In this document: positions 34,217 to 41,905 of the stretch, one piece after another
Position numbering within the stretch: position 1 is the stretch's first letter
Layout: the number at the start of each line of letters is the position of its first letter
Assembly: GCF_007049795.1 (NCBI RefSeq)
Contig: NZ_SCFY01000032.1
Span: forward strand, 1-44,892
Source: Ectopseudomonas mendocina
Lineage (GTDB): Bacteria > Pseudomonadota > Gammaproteobacteria > Pseudomonadales > Pseudomonadaceae
Direction of reading: 5' to 3'
Length of the DNA stretch: 44,892 nt
The notes under the pieces: model-generated
Databases searched by the model: none
Seen by the model: the letters and a program-made list of their open reading frames with translations, nothing else
What the model was told of the DNA's origin: nothing
Position numbers and translations under genes: made by a program

Positions 34217-34345
34217 AAAAAAAACGGCAGCCCAATCGGGCTACCGTTCTCGAACTCGGAGAAAACGTCAGTGCCCTCGCACTGACTACAACCTCACCTG
34301 CACTCCCTGGGGAATGCCAGCGCAGTCTGACAAAAGCCAGCCTCA
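34217..34345 (-). ncRNA. Probable small RNA on the minus strand (RgsA/P16-like)
   Basis: On the minus strand, a strong intrinsic terminator (34223-34248: AACGG-x-AGCCC, loop, GGGCT-x-CCGTT) is followed by eight T. Upstream of it is a perfect 8-bp hairpin (GTCAGTGC ... GCACTGAC, 34267-34286). A promoter-like TTTACA-N16-TAACAA reads leftward from 34387-34360, giving an RNA of about 130-140 nt. No protein-coding frame fits it and no minus-strand gene ends here. The layout and terminator recall the Pseudomonas sRNA RgsA (P16), but I cannot confirm that family from memory. The 5' end is approximate. Confidence 0.55.
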
Positions 34346-34430
34346 GCGTCCGTTTAGCTTTGTTACCTGCCTGCAAAGAAATGTAAACGGCAGATGACTG
34401 CACGGTCCGCCGCGCGGCACAATCGCGCCC

Positions 34431-35165
34431 ATGAACGCTCACCACCCCGCCTGCTGCAGCCCTCTCGACACGCACAACCCGCTACCCCGCGCAGTGGACG
34501 GCGCGCAGCTGATCAGCACACATTTCTACCCAGCCCTGCTCGCAGAAGATGACTTCGCTCGCTGCGATATCGCTCCAGTGCGCGGCGTCGCCAAGCGCCA
34601 GGCCGAGTACCTGGCCGGACGCCTGTGTGCCCGCGAGGCACTGCGCCGCGTGACCGGTCAGCCCAGCGTGCCGGCCGTAGGTGAAGACCGCGCGCCGCAG
34701 TGGCCACGTGGCGTGGTCGGCTCCATCACCCATGGCGCCAACTGGGCTGCTGCACTGGTCGCCCAGCGTGAGCATTGGCGCGCGCTAGGCCTGGACGTCG
34801 AGCGCCTGCTGCCCGCAGAGCGCGCCCAACGCCTACAAGGCGAAATCCTCACTCCGGCCGAGTTGCAGCGCCTGTCGGGCCTGGACGACGAGGCCCGCGC
34901 CACGCGCATCAGCCTGACCTTCTCGCTCAAGGAAAGCCTGTTCAAGGCGCTCTACCCGCTGACCCTGACGCGTTTCTATTTCCATGACGCCGAGCTGCTG
35001 GAGATGGACCACGACAGCGCACGCCTGCGCCTACTGATCGACCTGCACCCGGAATGGCGCACGGGCGCCAAGCTGGATGGCCAGTTCGCGCTGTTCGATA
35101 ACAAGGTGCTGAGCCTGGTGGCCGTGGCGGCGCACCCCACAAAGCCGGCGGCGGTCACGGCGTAG
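34431..35165 (+). CDS. pcpS: 4'-phosphopantetheinyl transferase (Sfp/EntD type)
   Basis: 244 residues. Family motifs: GSITHGANWAAALV, ALGLDVE (metal-binding Asp/Glu) and FSLKESLFKALYPL (KESxxKA), with RQAEYLAGRLCAREAL upstream. It attaches phosphopantetheine from CoA to acyl carrier and peptidyl carrier proteins. In P. aeruginosa the single PcpS serves both fatty acid and siderophore synthesis and lies near nrdA, in keeping with the order here. No competing start was seen. Confidence 0.93.
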   Translation: MNAHHPACCSPLDTHNPLPRAVDGAQLISTHFYPALLAEDDFARCDIAPVRGVAKRQAEYLAGRLCAREALRRVTGQPSVPAVGEDRAPQWPRGVVGSITHGANWAAALVAQREHWRALGLDVERLLPAERAQRLQGEILTPAELQRLSGLDDEARATRISLTFSLKESLFKALYPLTLTRFYFHDAELLEMDHDSARLRLLIDLHPEWRTGAKLDGQFALFDNKVLSLVAVAAHPTKPAAVTA

Positions 35166-35194
35166 CCCGGATTTCATGCGGGCTGGATAGAGCT

Positions 35195-35257
35195 ATCGCG
35201 GCTGAAGCCGCTCCCACGGGACCTGTGAGCGTATGTAGGAGCGGCTTCAGCCGCGAT
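35195..35257. repeat. REP-like inverted pair
   Basis: ATCGCGGCTGAAGCCGCTCC and GGAGCGGCTTCAGCCGCGAT are exact inverted copies about 22 bp apart. It sits between the convergent pcpS gene and sensor kinase gene, where it may limit read-through. Confidence 0.78.
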
Positions 35258-35355
35258 GCTTTTGGCCGCGCTCAATAGCCCCGGATTGCATCCGGCTACA
35301 GCGCAGGCAAAAAATCGGTGCGCACAGCGCAACAGGTCCAGCACACAGTCGCGCC

Positions 35356-36963
35356 CTACTCCCCCTGACGCCGCGGCCACACCAGGCTGAAACGCGCGCC
35401 GCCGAGGCTGTCGCTACGACCGATTTGCGCCCGGCCGCCGTGCCAGTAGATGATCCGGCGCACGATGGACAGGCCCAGGCCATGCCCGCCAGAGGCGCGC
35501 GTGCGACTGTCGTCGAGACGCAGGAAGGGGCTGAACAGGCGCTCCCAGGCTTCTTCCGGCACGCCCGGGCCGTCGTCCTCGACGTCGATGCGGCAACGCT
35601 TGTAGCCGACCTGGCAACTGATCAGCACCTTGCCTTCGGCATAACGCATGGCGTTGCTGACCAGATTCTGCAGCGCGCGGTGCAGGTAACGCGGCTCGGC
35701 CTCGACCCAGCTGGCGCCCTCGGCCTGCACGCTGAGCACCGCACCCGCCTCCACGCGCACCTTGTTGCTCAGCGGCGCCAACTCGTCGATCACCTGATCG
35801 ATCAACACCTTGAGCTCGACCTGCTGGAAATTCAGCGCCGGCGAACCCTGCTCCAGGCGCGCGTAGGTCAGCATCTCGTCGACCAGCTTGTCGAGATCCT
35901 GGATATCGCTGTCCATGCCGTCCATGTACTTGCGCCGGGCATTTTCACTCGGTGCGTCGGCGATCATCTCCAGGCCGAAGCGCAGCCGTGCCACCGGCGT
36001 GCGCAGCTCGTGGGACACCGCGCGCACCAGCTCGCGCTGCGTGCTTAGGGAGGTCTGCAGGTGCTCGGCCATGGCGTTGAAGCTGCTGGCCAGGCGCCCC
36101 ACCGAGTCCGCACCACGCGTCGGTACGCGCGCATCCAGGCGGCCGCTGGCGATATGCGTAGCCGCGCTTTCCAGCGCACGCAGGCGCTGCTCCAGCGAGC
36201 GCACCAGCAGGTAGACGATCAACCCGATCAGGCTCAGGCCCAGCGCGCCGATCAGCACCAGCAGTTGCGGCGGATAGGGGTTCATCTGGTACAGCGGGCC
36301 GATTTCCAGTACCCAGGGTGTATCGACGATGCCGGAGAACACATAGATGGAGTCGCCGCCCTTGCCTAGCGCCATCACCGTATCGCCCTCATCGATACGC
36401 CGCCGCTGGTCGAGGTCGATGGTGGCGTCTTCCAGGCGTACCAGTTGCAGGTTGAAGCCAAACTGCTTGGCTGCCTTCAGTTCGGCCAGGCGCTGCGGCT
36501 GTTCCTCCACCGGGTAACGGATCAGCTCGTCGATCAGCAGGTAGTTGGTAGCCCGCGCCAGTTGCTCGCTGATCCGCTGAATCTCACCGGTCAGCAGCAA
36601 CGGCTGCTTGCCGTCGAGCAGGCCATAGACCTTGGCCGAATGCGGGCCAGTCTGCTGCACCAGCACGTGGCCACGCTGCAGGCGGTTGCGCTCGCTGCTC
36701 TCCAGCGGTACGTCGCTCAGGGCCTGCAGCTCCAGCGGAATGCCAAGCAGGCGCGACCACACCACCAGAGCGCGCCTGCGCTCCACCTCGTTCATCGGCA
36801 GCAGGTTGTCCGCCATCAGGCGGAAGGTGCCGCGCGCCAGGCCTTCGCGGTACTGGTCGCCGCGCACCTCGTTGACCAGATGCAGAGTGCCGACGCCCAG
36901 CAGCGCCACCAGCACCAGCGCGGCGAGCATGCCGCCATAGATGCGCAGGAAGATGGAATTCAT
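35356..36963 (-). CDS. Sensor histidine kinase (RstB-like)
   Basis: 535 residues from ATG 36963 (MNSIFLRIYGGMLAALVL); the longer reading to 37002 is rejected because it would overlap the regulator. TM1 about 5-25, periplasmic sensor, TM2 about 238-258 (LLVLIGALGLSLIGLIVYLL), HAMP to about 315, HisKA with AVSHELRTPVARLRFGLEM (phospho-His), and HATPase with NAMRYAEGKVLIS (N box), DDGPGVPEEAWERLF (G1) and GHGLGLSIVRRII (G2). Partner of the regulator 10 nt upstream. It matches PA1158 next to nrdA; the stimulus is unknown. Confidence 0.92.
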   Translation of the reverse strand: MNSIFLRIYGGMLAALVLVALLGVGTLHLVNEVRGDQYREGLARGTFRLMADNLLPMNEVERRRALVVWSRLLGIPLELQALSDVPLESSERNRLQRGHVLVQQTGPHSAKVYGLLDGKQPLLLTGEIQRISEQLARATNYLLIDELIRYPVEEQPQRLAELKAAKQFGFNLQLVRLEDATIDLDQRRRIDEGDTVMALGKGGDSIYVFSGIVDTPWVLEIGPLYQMNPYPPQLLVLIGALGLSLIGLIVYLLVRSLEQRLRALESAATHIASGRLDARVPTRGADSVGRLASSFNAMAEHLQTSLSTQRELVRAVSHELRTPVARLRFGLEMIADAPSENARRKYMDGMDSDIQDLDKLVDEMLTYARLEQGSPALNFQQVELKVLIDQVIDELAPLSNKVRVEAGAVLSVQAEGASWVEAEPRYLHRALQNLVSNAMRYAEGKVLISCQVGYKRCRIDVEDDGPGVPEEAWERLFSPFLRLDDSRTRASGGHGLGLSIVRRIIYWHGGRAQIGRSDSLGGARFSLVWPRRQGE

Positions 36964-36973
36964 GGCCGCCCGA

Positions 36974-37735
36974 TCAATCACGCAGGATCGGCGGCGCATC
37001 ACCGAACGGCAGCGCTTCGGCGGCCTCGGCGACGAACAGGTAGCCCTTACTGCGCACCGTCTTGATCATCCGCGGGTGCATCGGGTCATCGCCGATCTTC
37101 GGGCGGATGCGCGAAATGCGCACGTCGATGGAGCGGTCCTGGCCGTCGTACTCGATACCGCGCAGGGAATTGAAAATCTCCTCGCGCGACAGGATGCGCC
37201 CGGCGTTGGCCGCCAGCAGCCAGAGCAGATCGAACTCGGCGCTGGTCAGCTCGATGCCCTGCTCGCCCAGCCAGGCCTCGCGCATGGCGCTATCGATAGC
37301 CAGCGCACCAAACTGCAGACGTCGCGGCTGACCTTCATCACGCTCGCTTTCGCTGCACTCACGGCGGCGCAGCAGCGCACGAATGCGCGCCAGTAGCACG
37401 CGCGGGCGCACCGGCTTGCACACGTAGTCGTCGGCGCCCATCTCCAGGCCCAACACCTGGTCCATGTCGTCGGTACGCGCGGTCAGCATCAGGATCGGTC
37501 CCTTATAACCGCTGCGTACCTTGCGGCAGATGCTCAGACCGTCTTCACCCGGCAGCATCAGGTCGAGAATCACCAGGTGCGGCTGTTCGGCGAGAATCCG
37601 TGCCGCCGCACGCGCACCATCGGCCTCGATGGCCACACGCAGGCCATTGCCCTCCAGATACTCGCGGGTCAACTGCGCCAGGCGCTGGTCATCCTCGACG
37701 ATCAGAATCTGCCACGCTTCTTGTTCCACACCCAT
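36974..37735 (-). CDS. OmpR-family response regulator (RstA-like)
   Basis: 253 residues if ATG 37735 is used (MGVEQEAWQILIVEDD). The GTG at 37729 has a better-spaced AAGGGG and is an alternative start. Receiver domain: ILIVEDDQRLAQL, VILDLMLPGEDGLS (phospho-Asp), LTAR, and KPVRPRVLLARI (Lys). Winged-helix domain from about residue 145 (LTSAEFDLLWLLAANAGRILSRE, DRSIDVRISRIRPKIGDDP, KTVRSKGYLF). First gene of the two-component operon, corresponding to PA1157. Its start shares a 756-bp gap with nrdA, so sites there might act on it too. Confidence 0.92.
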   Translation of the reverse strand: MGVEQEAWQILIVEDDQRLAQLTREYLEGNGLRVAIEADGARAAARILAEQPHLVILDLMLPGEDGLSICRKVRSGYKGPILMLTARTDDMDQVLGLEMGADDYVCKPVRPRVLLARIRALLRRRECSESERDEGQPRRLQFGALAIDSAMREAWLGEQGIELTSAEFDLLWLLAANAGRILSREEIFNSLRGIEYDGQDRSIDVRISRIRPKIGDDPMHPRMIKTVRSKGYLFVAEAAEALPFGDAPPILRD

Positions 37736-37860
37736 TCCCCTTCGCATAGCGGCAAGCGCCGCAAACACCGTCGCCATTCTAGGGGCTGAGCGCGTCCCGG
37801 TGCGAGCGGCAAACCAGCGCCCAGACCTGGCGCCGGGTTAAGCACAGCACATGCCAAAAG

Positions 37861-37874
37861 CACTATATATAGTG
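37861..37874. promoter_or_regulatory. NrdR box, perfect 14-bp core
   Basis: CACTATATATAGTG is a perfect palindrome and matches all 14 core positions of the NrdR-box consensus acaCwAtATaTwGtgt. NrdR represses ribonucleotide reductase genes when dATP is high. It is 617 bp before nrdA and 126 bp before the response regulator, so either could be the target. Confidence 0.8.
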
Positions 37875-37932
37875 GTAGTCTGTGCGCCGCCGAACAGCTT
37901 CGCCAACTCGCTGAAATCCTTCCTCCAGGGGC

Positions 37933-37942
37933 GACGAACGGT
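37933..37942 (-). promoter_or_regulatory. Candidate AlgR site
   Basis: The minus strand reads ACCGTTCGTC, an exact match to the AlgR core CCGTTCGTC. AlgR has been linked to ribonucleotide reductase control in P. aeruginosa, so the position is sensible. A 9-10-bp match could still be chance. Confidence 0.45.
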
Positions 37943-38006
37943 CATTAGCAGCCAGAGCCAGAGACCATGCGGGCTACGCCGCTGAGACCCACAAGACACC
38001 CACATC

Positions 38007-38015
38007 TTATCCACA
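38007..38015 (+). promoter_or_regulatory. Perfect DnaA box
   Basis: TTATCCACA is the consensus 9-mer. DnaA regulates nrdAB in E. coli through boxes in its promoter; this one lies 477 bp before nrdA. A weaker 8-of-9 copy, CTTTTCACA, is at 38145-38153. Confidence 0.6.
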
Positions 38016-38053
38016 GGTTGTTCTTTTCCTAGCGCCTTGCAATGCCTCCAACA

Positions 38054-38101
38054 GCGCACTATCTTGTATCCCCATCGCGCGGCACCCACCAGATATTGGG
38101 T
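38054..38101. promoter_or_regulatory. Weak NrdR-box pair, 32-bp spacing
   Basis: GCGCACTATCTTGTAT (38054-38069, 11 of 16) and CCACCAGATATTGGGT (38086-38101, 12 of 16) have centres 32 bp apart. That is the three-helical-turn spacing typical of NrdR pairs. A TTGACG -35-like element follows at once (38101-38106). The individual matches are weak. Confidence 0.4.
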
Positions 38102-38278
38102 TGACGCAGAAAGCCGGATACAAAAAGAACGAATCGCGCAAGCCCTTTTCACAGGGTTTTCCAGATGTTCCGGTCAATCGTTTCGCCCTAACCCAGGCCT
38201 GGCCTGGGTTACAGCCACGCTGCGACGCTCGACGTTGCGCGTGAGCCGGTCAGACAGCGGTCTTGTCTGCCAGTCGAC

Positions 38279-38292
38279 CACTATATGTAGTA
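38279..38292. promoter_or_regulatory. NrdR box upstream of nrdA
   Basis: CACTATATGTAGTA matches 12 of 14 core positions of the NrdR box. It is 199 bp before the nrdA start, the nearest clear box to the gene. Confidence 0.68.
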
Positions 38293-38491
38293 GGCGGGGT
38301 GTGGTAATGCCCCGCTGTGACTTATGCGCCAGGACGGCACTTGAAGTCGTGCCTAACCTGCCCGCTCTTGCGATACCCCGTACCCGGCCCCGCTGCCGCG
38401 TGCGGTTCAGTTGTTAATGGAATGAACGGCGGACAGGGCACGGTTTCTAATCGTGACGTCCAACCAAAAATTACAGAACACGGAGATCTCC

Positions 38492-41401
38492 ATGCATACC
38501 GACACTACTCGCGAGAACCCGCAGGCCGTGGCGCCGCAGGCCGCTGAATCCTCTCAGGATCTGGCTGCCACCGCGCCCGGCCAACTGCGTGTGATCAAGC
38601 GCAACGGCACTGTCGTCCCTTACACCGATGACAAGATCACCGTCGCCATCACCAAGGCCTTCCTCGCAGTAGAAGGCGGCACCGCAGCCGCTTCGTCGCG
38701 CATCCACGACACCGTCGCGCGCCTGACCGAGCAGGTCACCGCCACCTTCAAGCGTCGCATGCCGTCCGGCGGCACCATCCACATCGAAGAAATCCAGGAC
38801 CAGGTCGAGCTGGCCCTGATGCGTGCCGGCGAGCAGAAAGTCGCCCGCGACTACGTGATCTACCGCGAAGCCCAGGCCAACAAGCGCAAGAGCGCCAATG
38901 CCGGCAGCGACATCGCCCAGCCGCACCCGAGCATCCGCATCACCACCGCTGGCGGTGAACTGCAGCCGCTGGACATGGGCCGCCTGCAGACCATCATCCG
39001 TGAAGCCTGTGAAGGCCTGGCCGAAGTCGATGGTTCGCTGATCGAGCGCGAAACCCTGAAGAACCTGTACGACGGCGTGGCCGAGAAAGACGTCAACACC
39101 GCTCTGGTGATGACCGCCCGTACCCTGGTCGAGCGTGAGCCGAACTACAGCTACGTCACCGCCCGCCTGCTGATGGACAACATCCGCGCCGAGGCCCTGA
39201 GCTTCCTCAACATCACTGCCAGCGCCACTCACCACGAGATGGCCGACCTGTACGCCAAGGCCCTGCCGGCCTACGTGGAAAAAGGCGCCGAGTTCGAGCT
39301 GCTCGACCCGAAACTCAAAGAGTACGACCTGGAGAAACTGGGCAAGGCGCTGAACCACGAGCGCGACCAGCAGTTCACCTACCTGGGCCTGCAGACCCTG
39401 TACGACCGTTACTTCATCCACAAGGACGGCATCCGCTTCGAACTGCCGCAGGTGTTCTTCATGCGCGTGGCCATGGGCCTGGCAATCGAAGAGCCGAAGA
39501 ACCGTGAAGACCGCGCCATCGAGTTCTACAACCTGCTGTCCTCGTTCGACTACATGGCGTCGACCCCGACCCTGTTCAACGCCGGCACCCTGCGTCCGCA
39601 GCTGTCGTCGTGCTACCTGACCACCGTGCCGGACGACCTGTCGGGCATCTACGGCGCCATCCACGACAACGCCATGCTGTCGAAATTCGCCGGCGGTCTG
39701 GGCAACGACTGGACGCCGGTGCGCGCGCTGGGCTCCTATATCAAGGGCACCAACGGCAAATCCCAGGGCGTCGTGCCCTTCCTCAAAGTAGTCAACGACA
39801 CCGCCGTGGCGGTCAACCAGGGCGGCAAGCGCAAGGGCGCGGTCTGCGCCTACCTGGAAACCTGGCACATGGACATCGAGGAATTCCTCGAGCTGCGCAA
39901 GAACACCGGTGACGACCGTCGTCGTACCCACGACATGAACACCGCCAACTGGATTCCGGACCTGTTCATGAAGCGCGTCTTCGAAGACGGTAAGTGGACC
40001 CTGTTCAGCCCATCCGAAGTACCGGACCTGCACGACCTGACCGGCAAGGCCTTCGAAGAGCGCTACGAGTACTACGAAGCCCTGATCGAGTACGGCAAGA
40101 TCAAGCTGTACAAGACCATCCAGGCCAAAGACCTGTGGCGCAAGATGCTCTCGATGCTGTTCGAGACCGGCCACCCGTGGCTGACTTTCAAGGACCCGTG
40201 CAACCTGCGCAGCCCGCAGCAGCACGTGGGCGTGGTCCACAGCTCCAACCTGTGCACCGAGATCACCCTGAACACCAACAAGGACGAGATCGCTGTCTGC
40301 AACCTGGGCTCGGTCAACCTGGTCAACCACATCAATGACGGCAAGCTGGACATCGAGAAACTCGGCCGCACCGTGAAGACTGCTGTGCGCATGCTCGATA
40401 ACGTCATCGACATCAACTACTACAGCGTCGACCAGGCACGTAACTCCAACTTCAAGCACCGTCCGGTCGGCCTCGGCCTGATGGGCTTCCAGGACGCCCT
40501 GTACCTGCAGCACATCGCCTACGGCTCCGACGCTGCCGTCGAGTTCGCCGACAAGTCGATGGAAGCCATCAGCTACTACGCCATCCAGGCCTCCTGTGAC
40601 CTGGCCGAAGAGCGTGGCAGCTACAGCACCTTCGAAGGTTCGCTGTGGAGCAAAGGCATCCTGCCGCTGGACTCGCAGCAGATCCTGATCGAAGCCCGTG
40701 GCCAGAAGTACATCGACGTCGACCTGTCCGAATCGCTGGATTGGGCACCGATCCGCGAGCGCGTGAAGAAAGGTATTCGTAACTCGAACATCATGGCCAT
40801 CGCGCCGACCGCGACCATCTCCAACATCATTGGCGTGTCGCAGTCCATCGAGCCGACCTACCAGAACCTGTACGTGAAATCGAACCTCTCCGGCGAATTC
40901 ACCGTGATCAACCCCTACCTGGTGCGCGACCTGAAAAATCGTGGCCTGTGGGACCCGGTCATGGTCAACGACCTGAAGTACTACGACGGCTCCGTGCAGC
41001 AGATCGAGCGCATCCCGCAGGATCTGAAAGACCTGTACGCCACCGCCTTCGAAGTGGAAACCAAGTGGATCGTCGACGCCGCCAGCCGTCGCCAGAAGTG
41101 GATCGACCAGGCTCAGTCGCTGAACCTGTACATCGCCGGCGCCTCGGGCAAGAAGCTGGACGTGACCTACCGCATGGCCTGGTACCGTGGTCTGAAAACC
41201 ACCTACTACCTCCGTGCCCTGGCCGCCACCAGCACCGAGAAGTCCACCATCAACACCGGCAAGCTCAACGCCGTTTCCGCTGGTGGTGACGAAGGCTTCT
41301 CGGCCAAGGCCCAGGCTCCTGCCCAGCAGGCAGCTCCGGTTCCGGCGCCCGTACCAAAGGCCTGTGCAATCGACGAACCCGACTGCGAAGCCTGTCAGTA
41401 A
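38492..41401 (+). CDS. nrdA: Class Ia ribonucleoside-diphosphate reductase, alpha subunit
   Basis: 969 residues from ATG 38492 (MHTDTTRENPQAV), preceded by GGAG; a start at 38453 is not the family start. Two successive ATP-cone domains are visible: residues about 30-125 (RVIKRNGTVVPYTDDKITVAI) and about 150-245 (IRITTAGGELQPLDMGRLQTII), as described for Pseudomonas NrdA. Catalytic features: LSSCYLT and NLCTEITLNT (redox and radical cysteines), and a C-terminal shuttle pair in CAIDEPDCEACQ. It reduces ribonucleoside diphosphates to deoxy forms with NrdB. nrdB follows after 504 bp with its own promoter signals. Confidence 0.98.
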   Translation: MHTDTTRENPQAVAPQAAESSQDLAATAPGQLRVIKRNGTVVPYTDDKITVAITKAFLAVEGGTAAASSRIHDTVARLTEQVTATFKRRMPSGGTIHIEEIQDQVELALMRAGEQKVARDYVIYREAQANKRKSANAGSDIAQPHPSIRITTAGGELQPLDMGRLQTIIREACEGLAEVDGSLIERETLKNLYDGVAEKDVNTALVMTARTLVEREPNYSYVTARLLMDNIRAEALSFLNITASATHHEMADLYAKALPAYVEKGAEFELLDPKLKEYDLEKLGKALNHERDQQFTYLGLQTLYDRYFIHKDGIRFELPQVFFMRVAMGLAIEEPKNREDRAIEFYNLLSSFDYMASTPTLFNAGTLRPQLSSCYLTTVPDDLSGIYGAIHDNAMLSKFAGGLGNDWTPVRALGSYIKGTNGKSQGVVPFLKVVNDTAVAVNQGGKRKGAVCAYLETWHMDIEEFLELRKNTGDDRRRTHDMNTANWIPDLFMKRVFEDGKWTLFSPSEVPDLHDLTGKAFEERYEYYEALIEYGKIKLYKTIQAKDLWRKMLSMLFETGHPWLTFKDPCNLRSPQQHVGVVHSSNLCTEITLNTNKDEIAVCNLGSVNLVNHINDGKLDIEKLGRTVKTAVRMLDNVIDINYYSVDQARNSNFKHRPVGLGLMGFQDALYLQHIAYGSDAAVEFADKSMEAISYYAIQASCDLAEERGSYSTFEGSLWSKGILPLDSQQILIEARGQKYIDVDLSESLDWAPIRERVKKGIRNSNIMAIAPTATISNIIGVSQSIEPTYQNLYVKSNLSGEFTVINPYLVRDLKNRGLWDPVMVNDLKYYDGSVQQIERIPQDLKDLYATAFEVETKWIVDAASRRQKWIDQAQSLNLYIAGASGKKLDVTYRMAWYRGLKTTYYLRALAATSTEKSTINTGKLNAVSAGGDEGFSAKAQAPAQQAAPVPAPVPKACAIDEPDCEACQ

Positions 41402-41586
41402 GGCTTTCGCGTGGATCTGAGCGGCGCCCGCGTCGTTGCCTGGTTGGCCGGCCCCCATCACGTACTGAAGTACGCTCAGGGGCTCCGACCTACCAGGCGC
41501 CTAGCGCTCACTCGCTCAGCTACACGCTCGAACGTCTGACGCAGTTTTAAAGCAGAGCAACAGTCAGTCCCCTCTCCCGCTTGCGG

Positions 41587-41640
41587 GAGACGACTGCAGG
41601 GATGCAGGAGGTAGGGTGAAGCAGGAAGCCCGAACCGAGG
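41587..41640. repeat. Partial copy of the 97-bp repeat
   Basis: GACTGCAGGGATGCAGGAGG at 41592-41611, followed by a diverged GTGAAGCAGGAAGCCCGAAC, corresponds to the middle of the element at 31879-31975 in the same orientation. Confidence 0.6.
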
Positions 41641-41663
41641 GCTAGGGAGAGGGCAAGGTTTTT

Positions 41664-41712
41664 CGTAGGAGCGGCTTCAGCCGCGAAGCTCGCGGATAAA
41701 TCCGCTCCTACA
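41664..41712. repeat. REP-like inverted pair
   Basis: CGTAGGAGCGGCTTCAGCCG followed by CGCGGATAAATCCGCTCCTA makes an inverted pair. It is one of several copies of this family in the window. Confidence 0.68.
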
Positions 41713-41814
41713 GAGCCCTTCTCCCCACCAAATTCCCGCCCCTCCTCCTCCGGGTCGAGGGGCAACGGTCAGCCAGCAATCCACCGCCTGCTGACCAGTG
41801 GTACCCGTTTACCC

Positions 41815-41842
41815 TTGCGCGCATCACGCAACGGAACATAAT
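41815..41842 (+). promoter_or_regulatory. Predicted nrdB promoter
   Basis: TTGCGC (41815-41820), 16 bp, CATAAT (41837-41842). The predicted start near 41849 falls at the edge of the LexA box. Matches are moderate. Confidence 0.4.
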
Positions 41843-41851
41843 TCAAATTAT

Positions 41852-41867
41852 CTGTATATCCATACAG
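41852..41867. promoter_or_regulatory. LexA (SOS) box upstream of nrdB
   Basis: CTGTATATCCATACAG fits CTG-N10-CAG with perfect 6-bp inverted arms and an AT-rich centre, close to the ideal LexA site. It lies 39 bp before the nrdB start, at the predicted transcription start. A GGCCGGTT-CGTT-AACCGGCC hairpin (41867-41886) follows in the leader. Confidence 0.78.
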
Positions 41868-41905
41868 GCCGGTTCGTTAACCGGCCCTCACGCAGGAGCC
41901 AAGCC

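Larger units (their letters stand above)
37736..38491. other. Long regulatory region between the two-component operon and nrdA
   Basis: 756 bp without a credible gene on either strand. It contains two good and two weaker NrdR-like boxes, an AlgR-like site and a perfect DnaA box, listed separately. A long nrdA leader or several promoters are likely. Confidence 0.7.
41402..41905. other. nrdA-nrdB gap with repeats and promoter signals
   Basis: No gene. It holds a possible dispersed repeat (about 41411-41545, including CGTACTGAAGTACG and TACACGCTCGAACGTCTGAC), a partial copy of the 97-bp repeat (41587-41640), a REP pair (41664-41712), and then the AT-rich nrdB promoter with a LexA box. Confidence 0.6.

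Noticed and set aside
34217..34248. Terminator for pcpS or for the kinase operon
   Set aside because: It lies upstream of pcpS and its T-run is on the minus strand; the kinase operon ends at 35356 with pcpS in between. A separate small RNA fits better.
38471..41461. 996-residue open frame antisense to nrdA
   Set aside because: It mirrors the nrdA codon pattern of a high-GC genome, has no family motifs, and nrdA on the other strand is complete with all catalytic residues.
41411..41545. Possible tRNA or attachment site near nrdA, suggested by several short inverted repeats
   Set aside because: No cloverleaf or conserved T-loop can be drawn. It resembles a dispersed Pseudomonas repeat instead.
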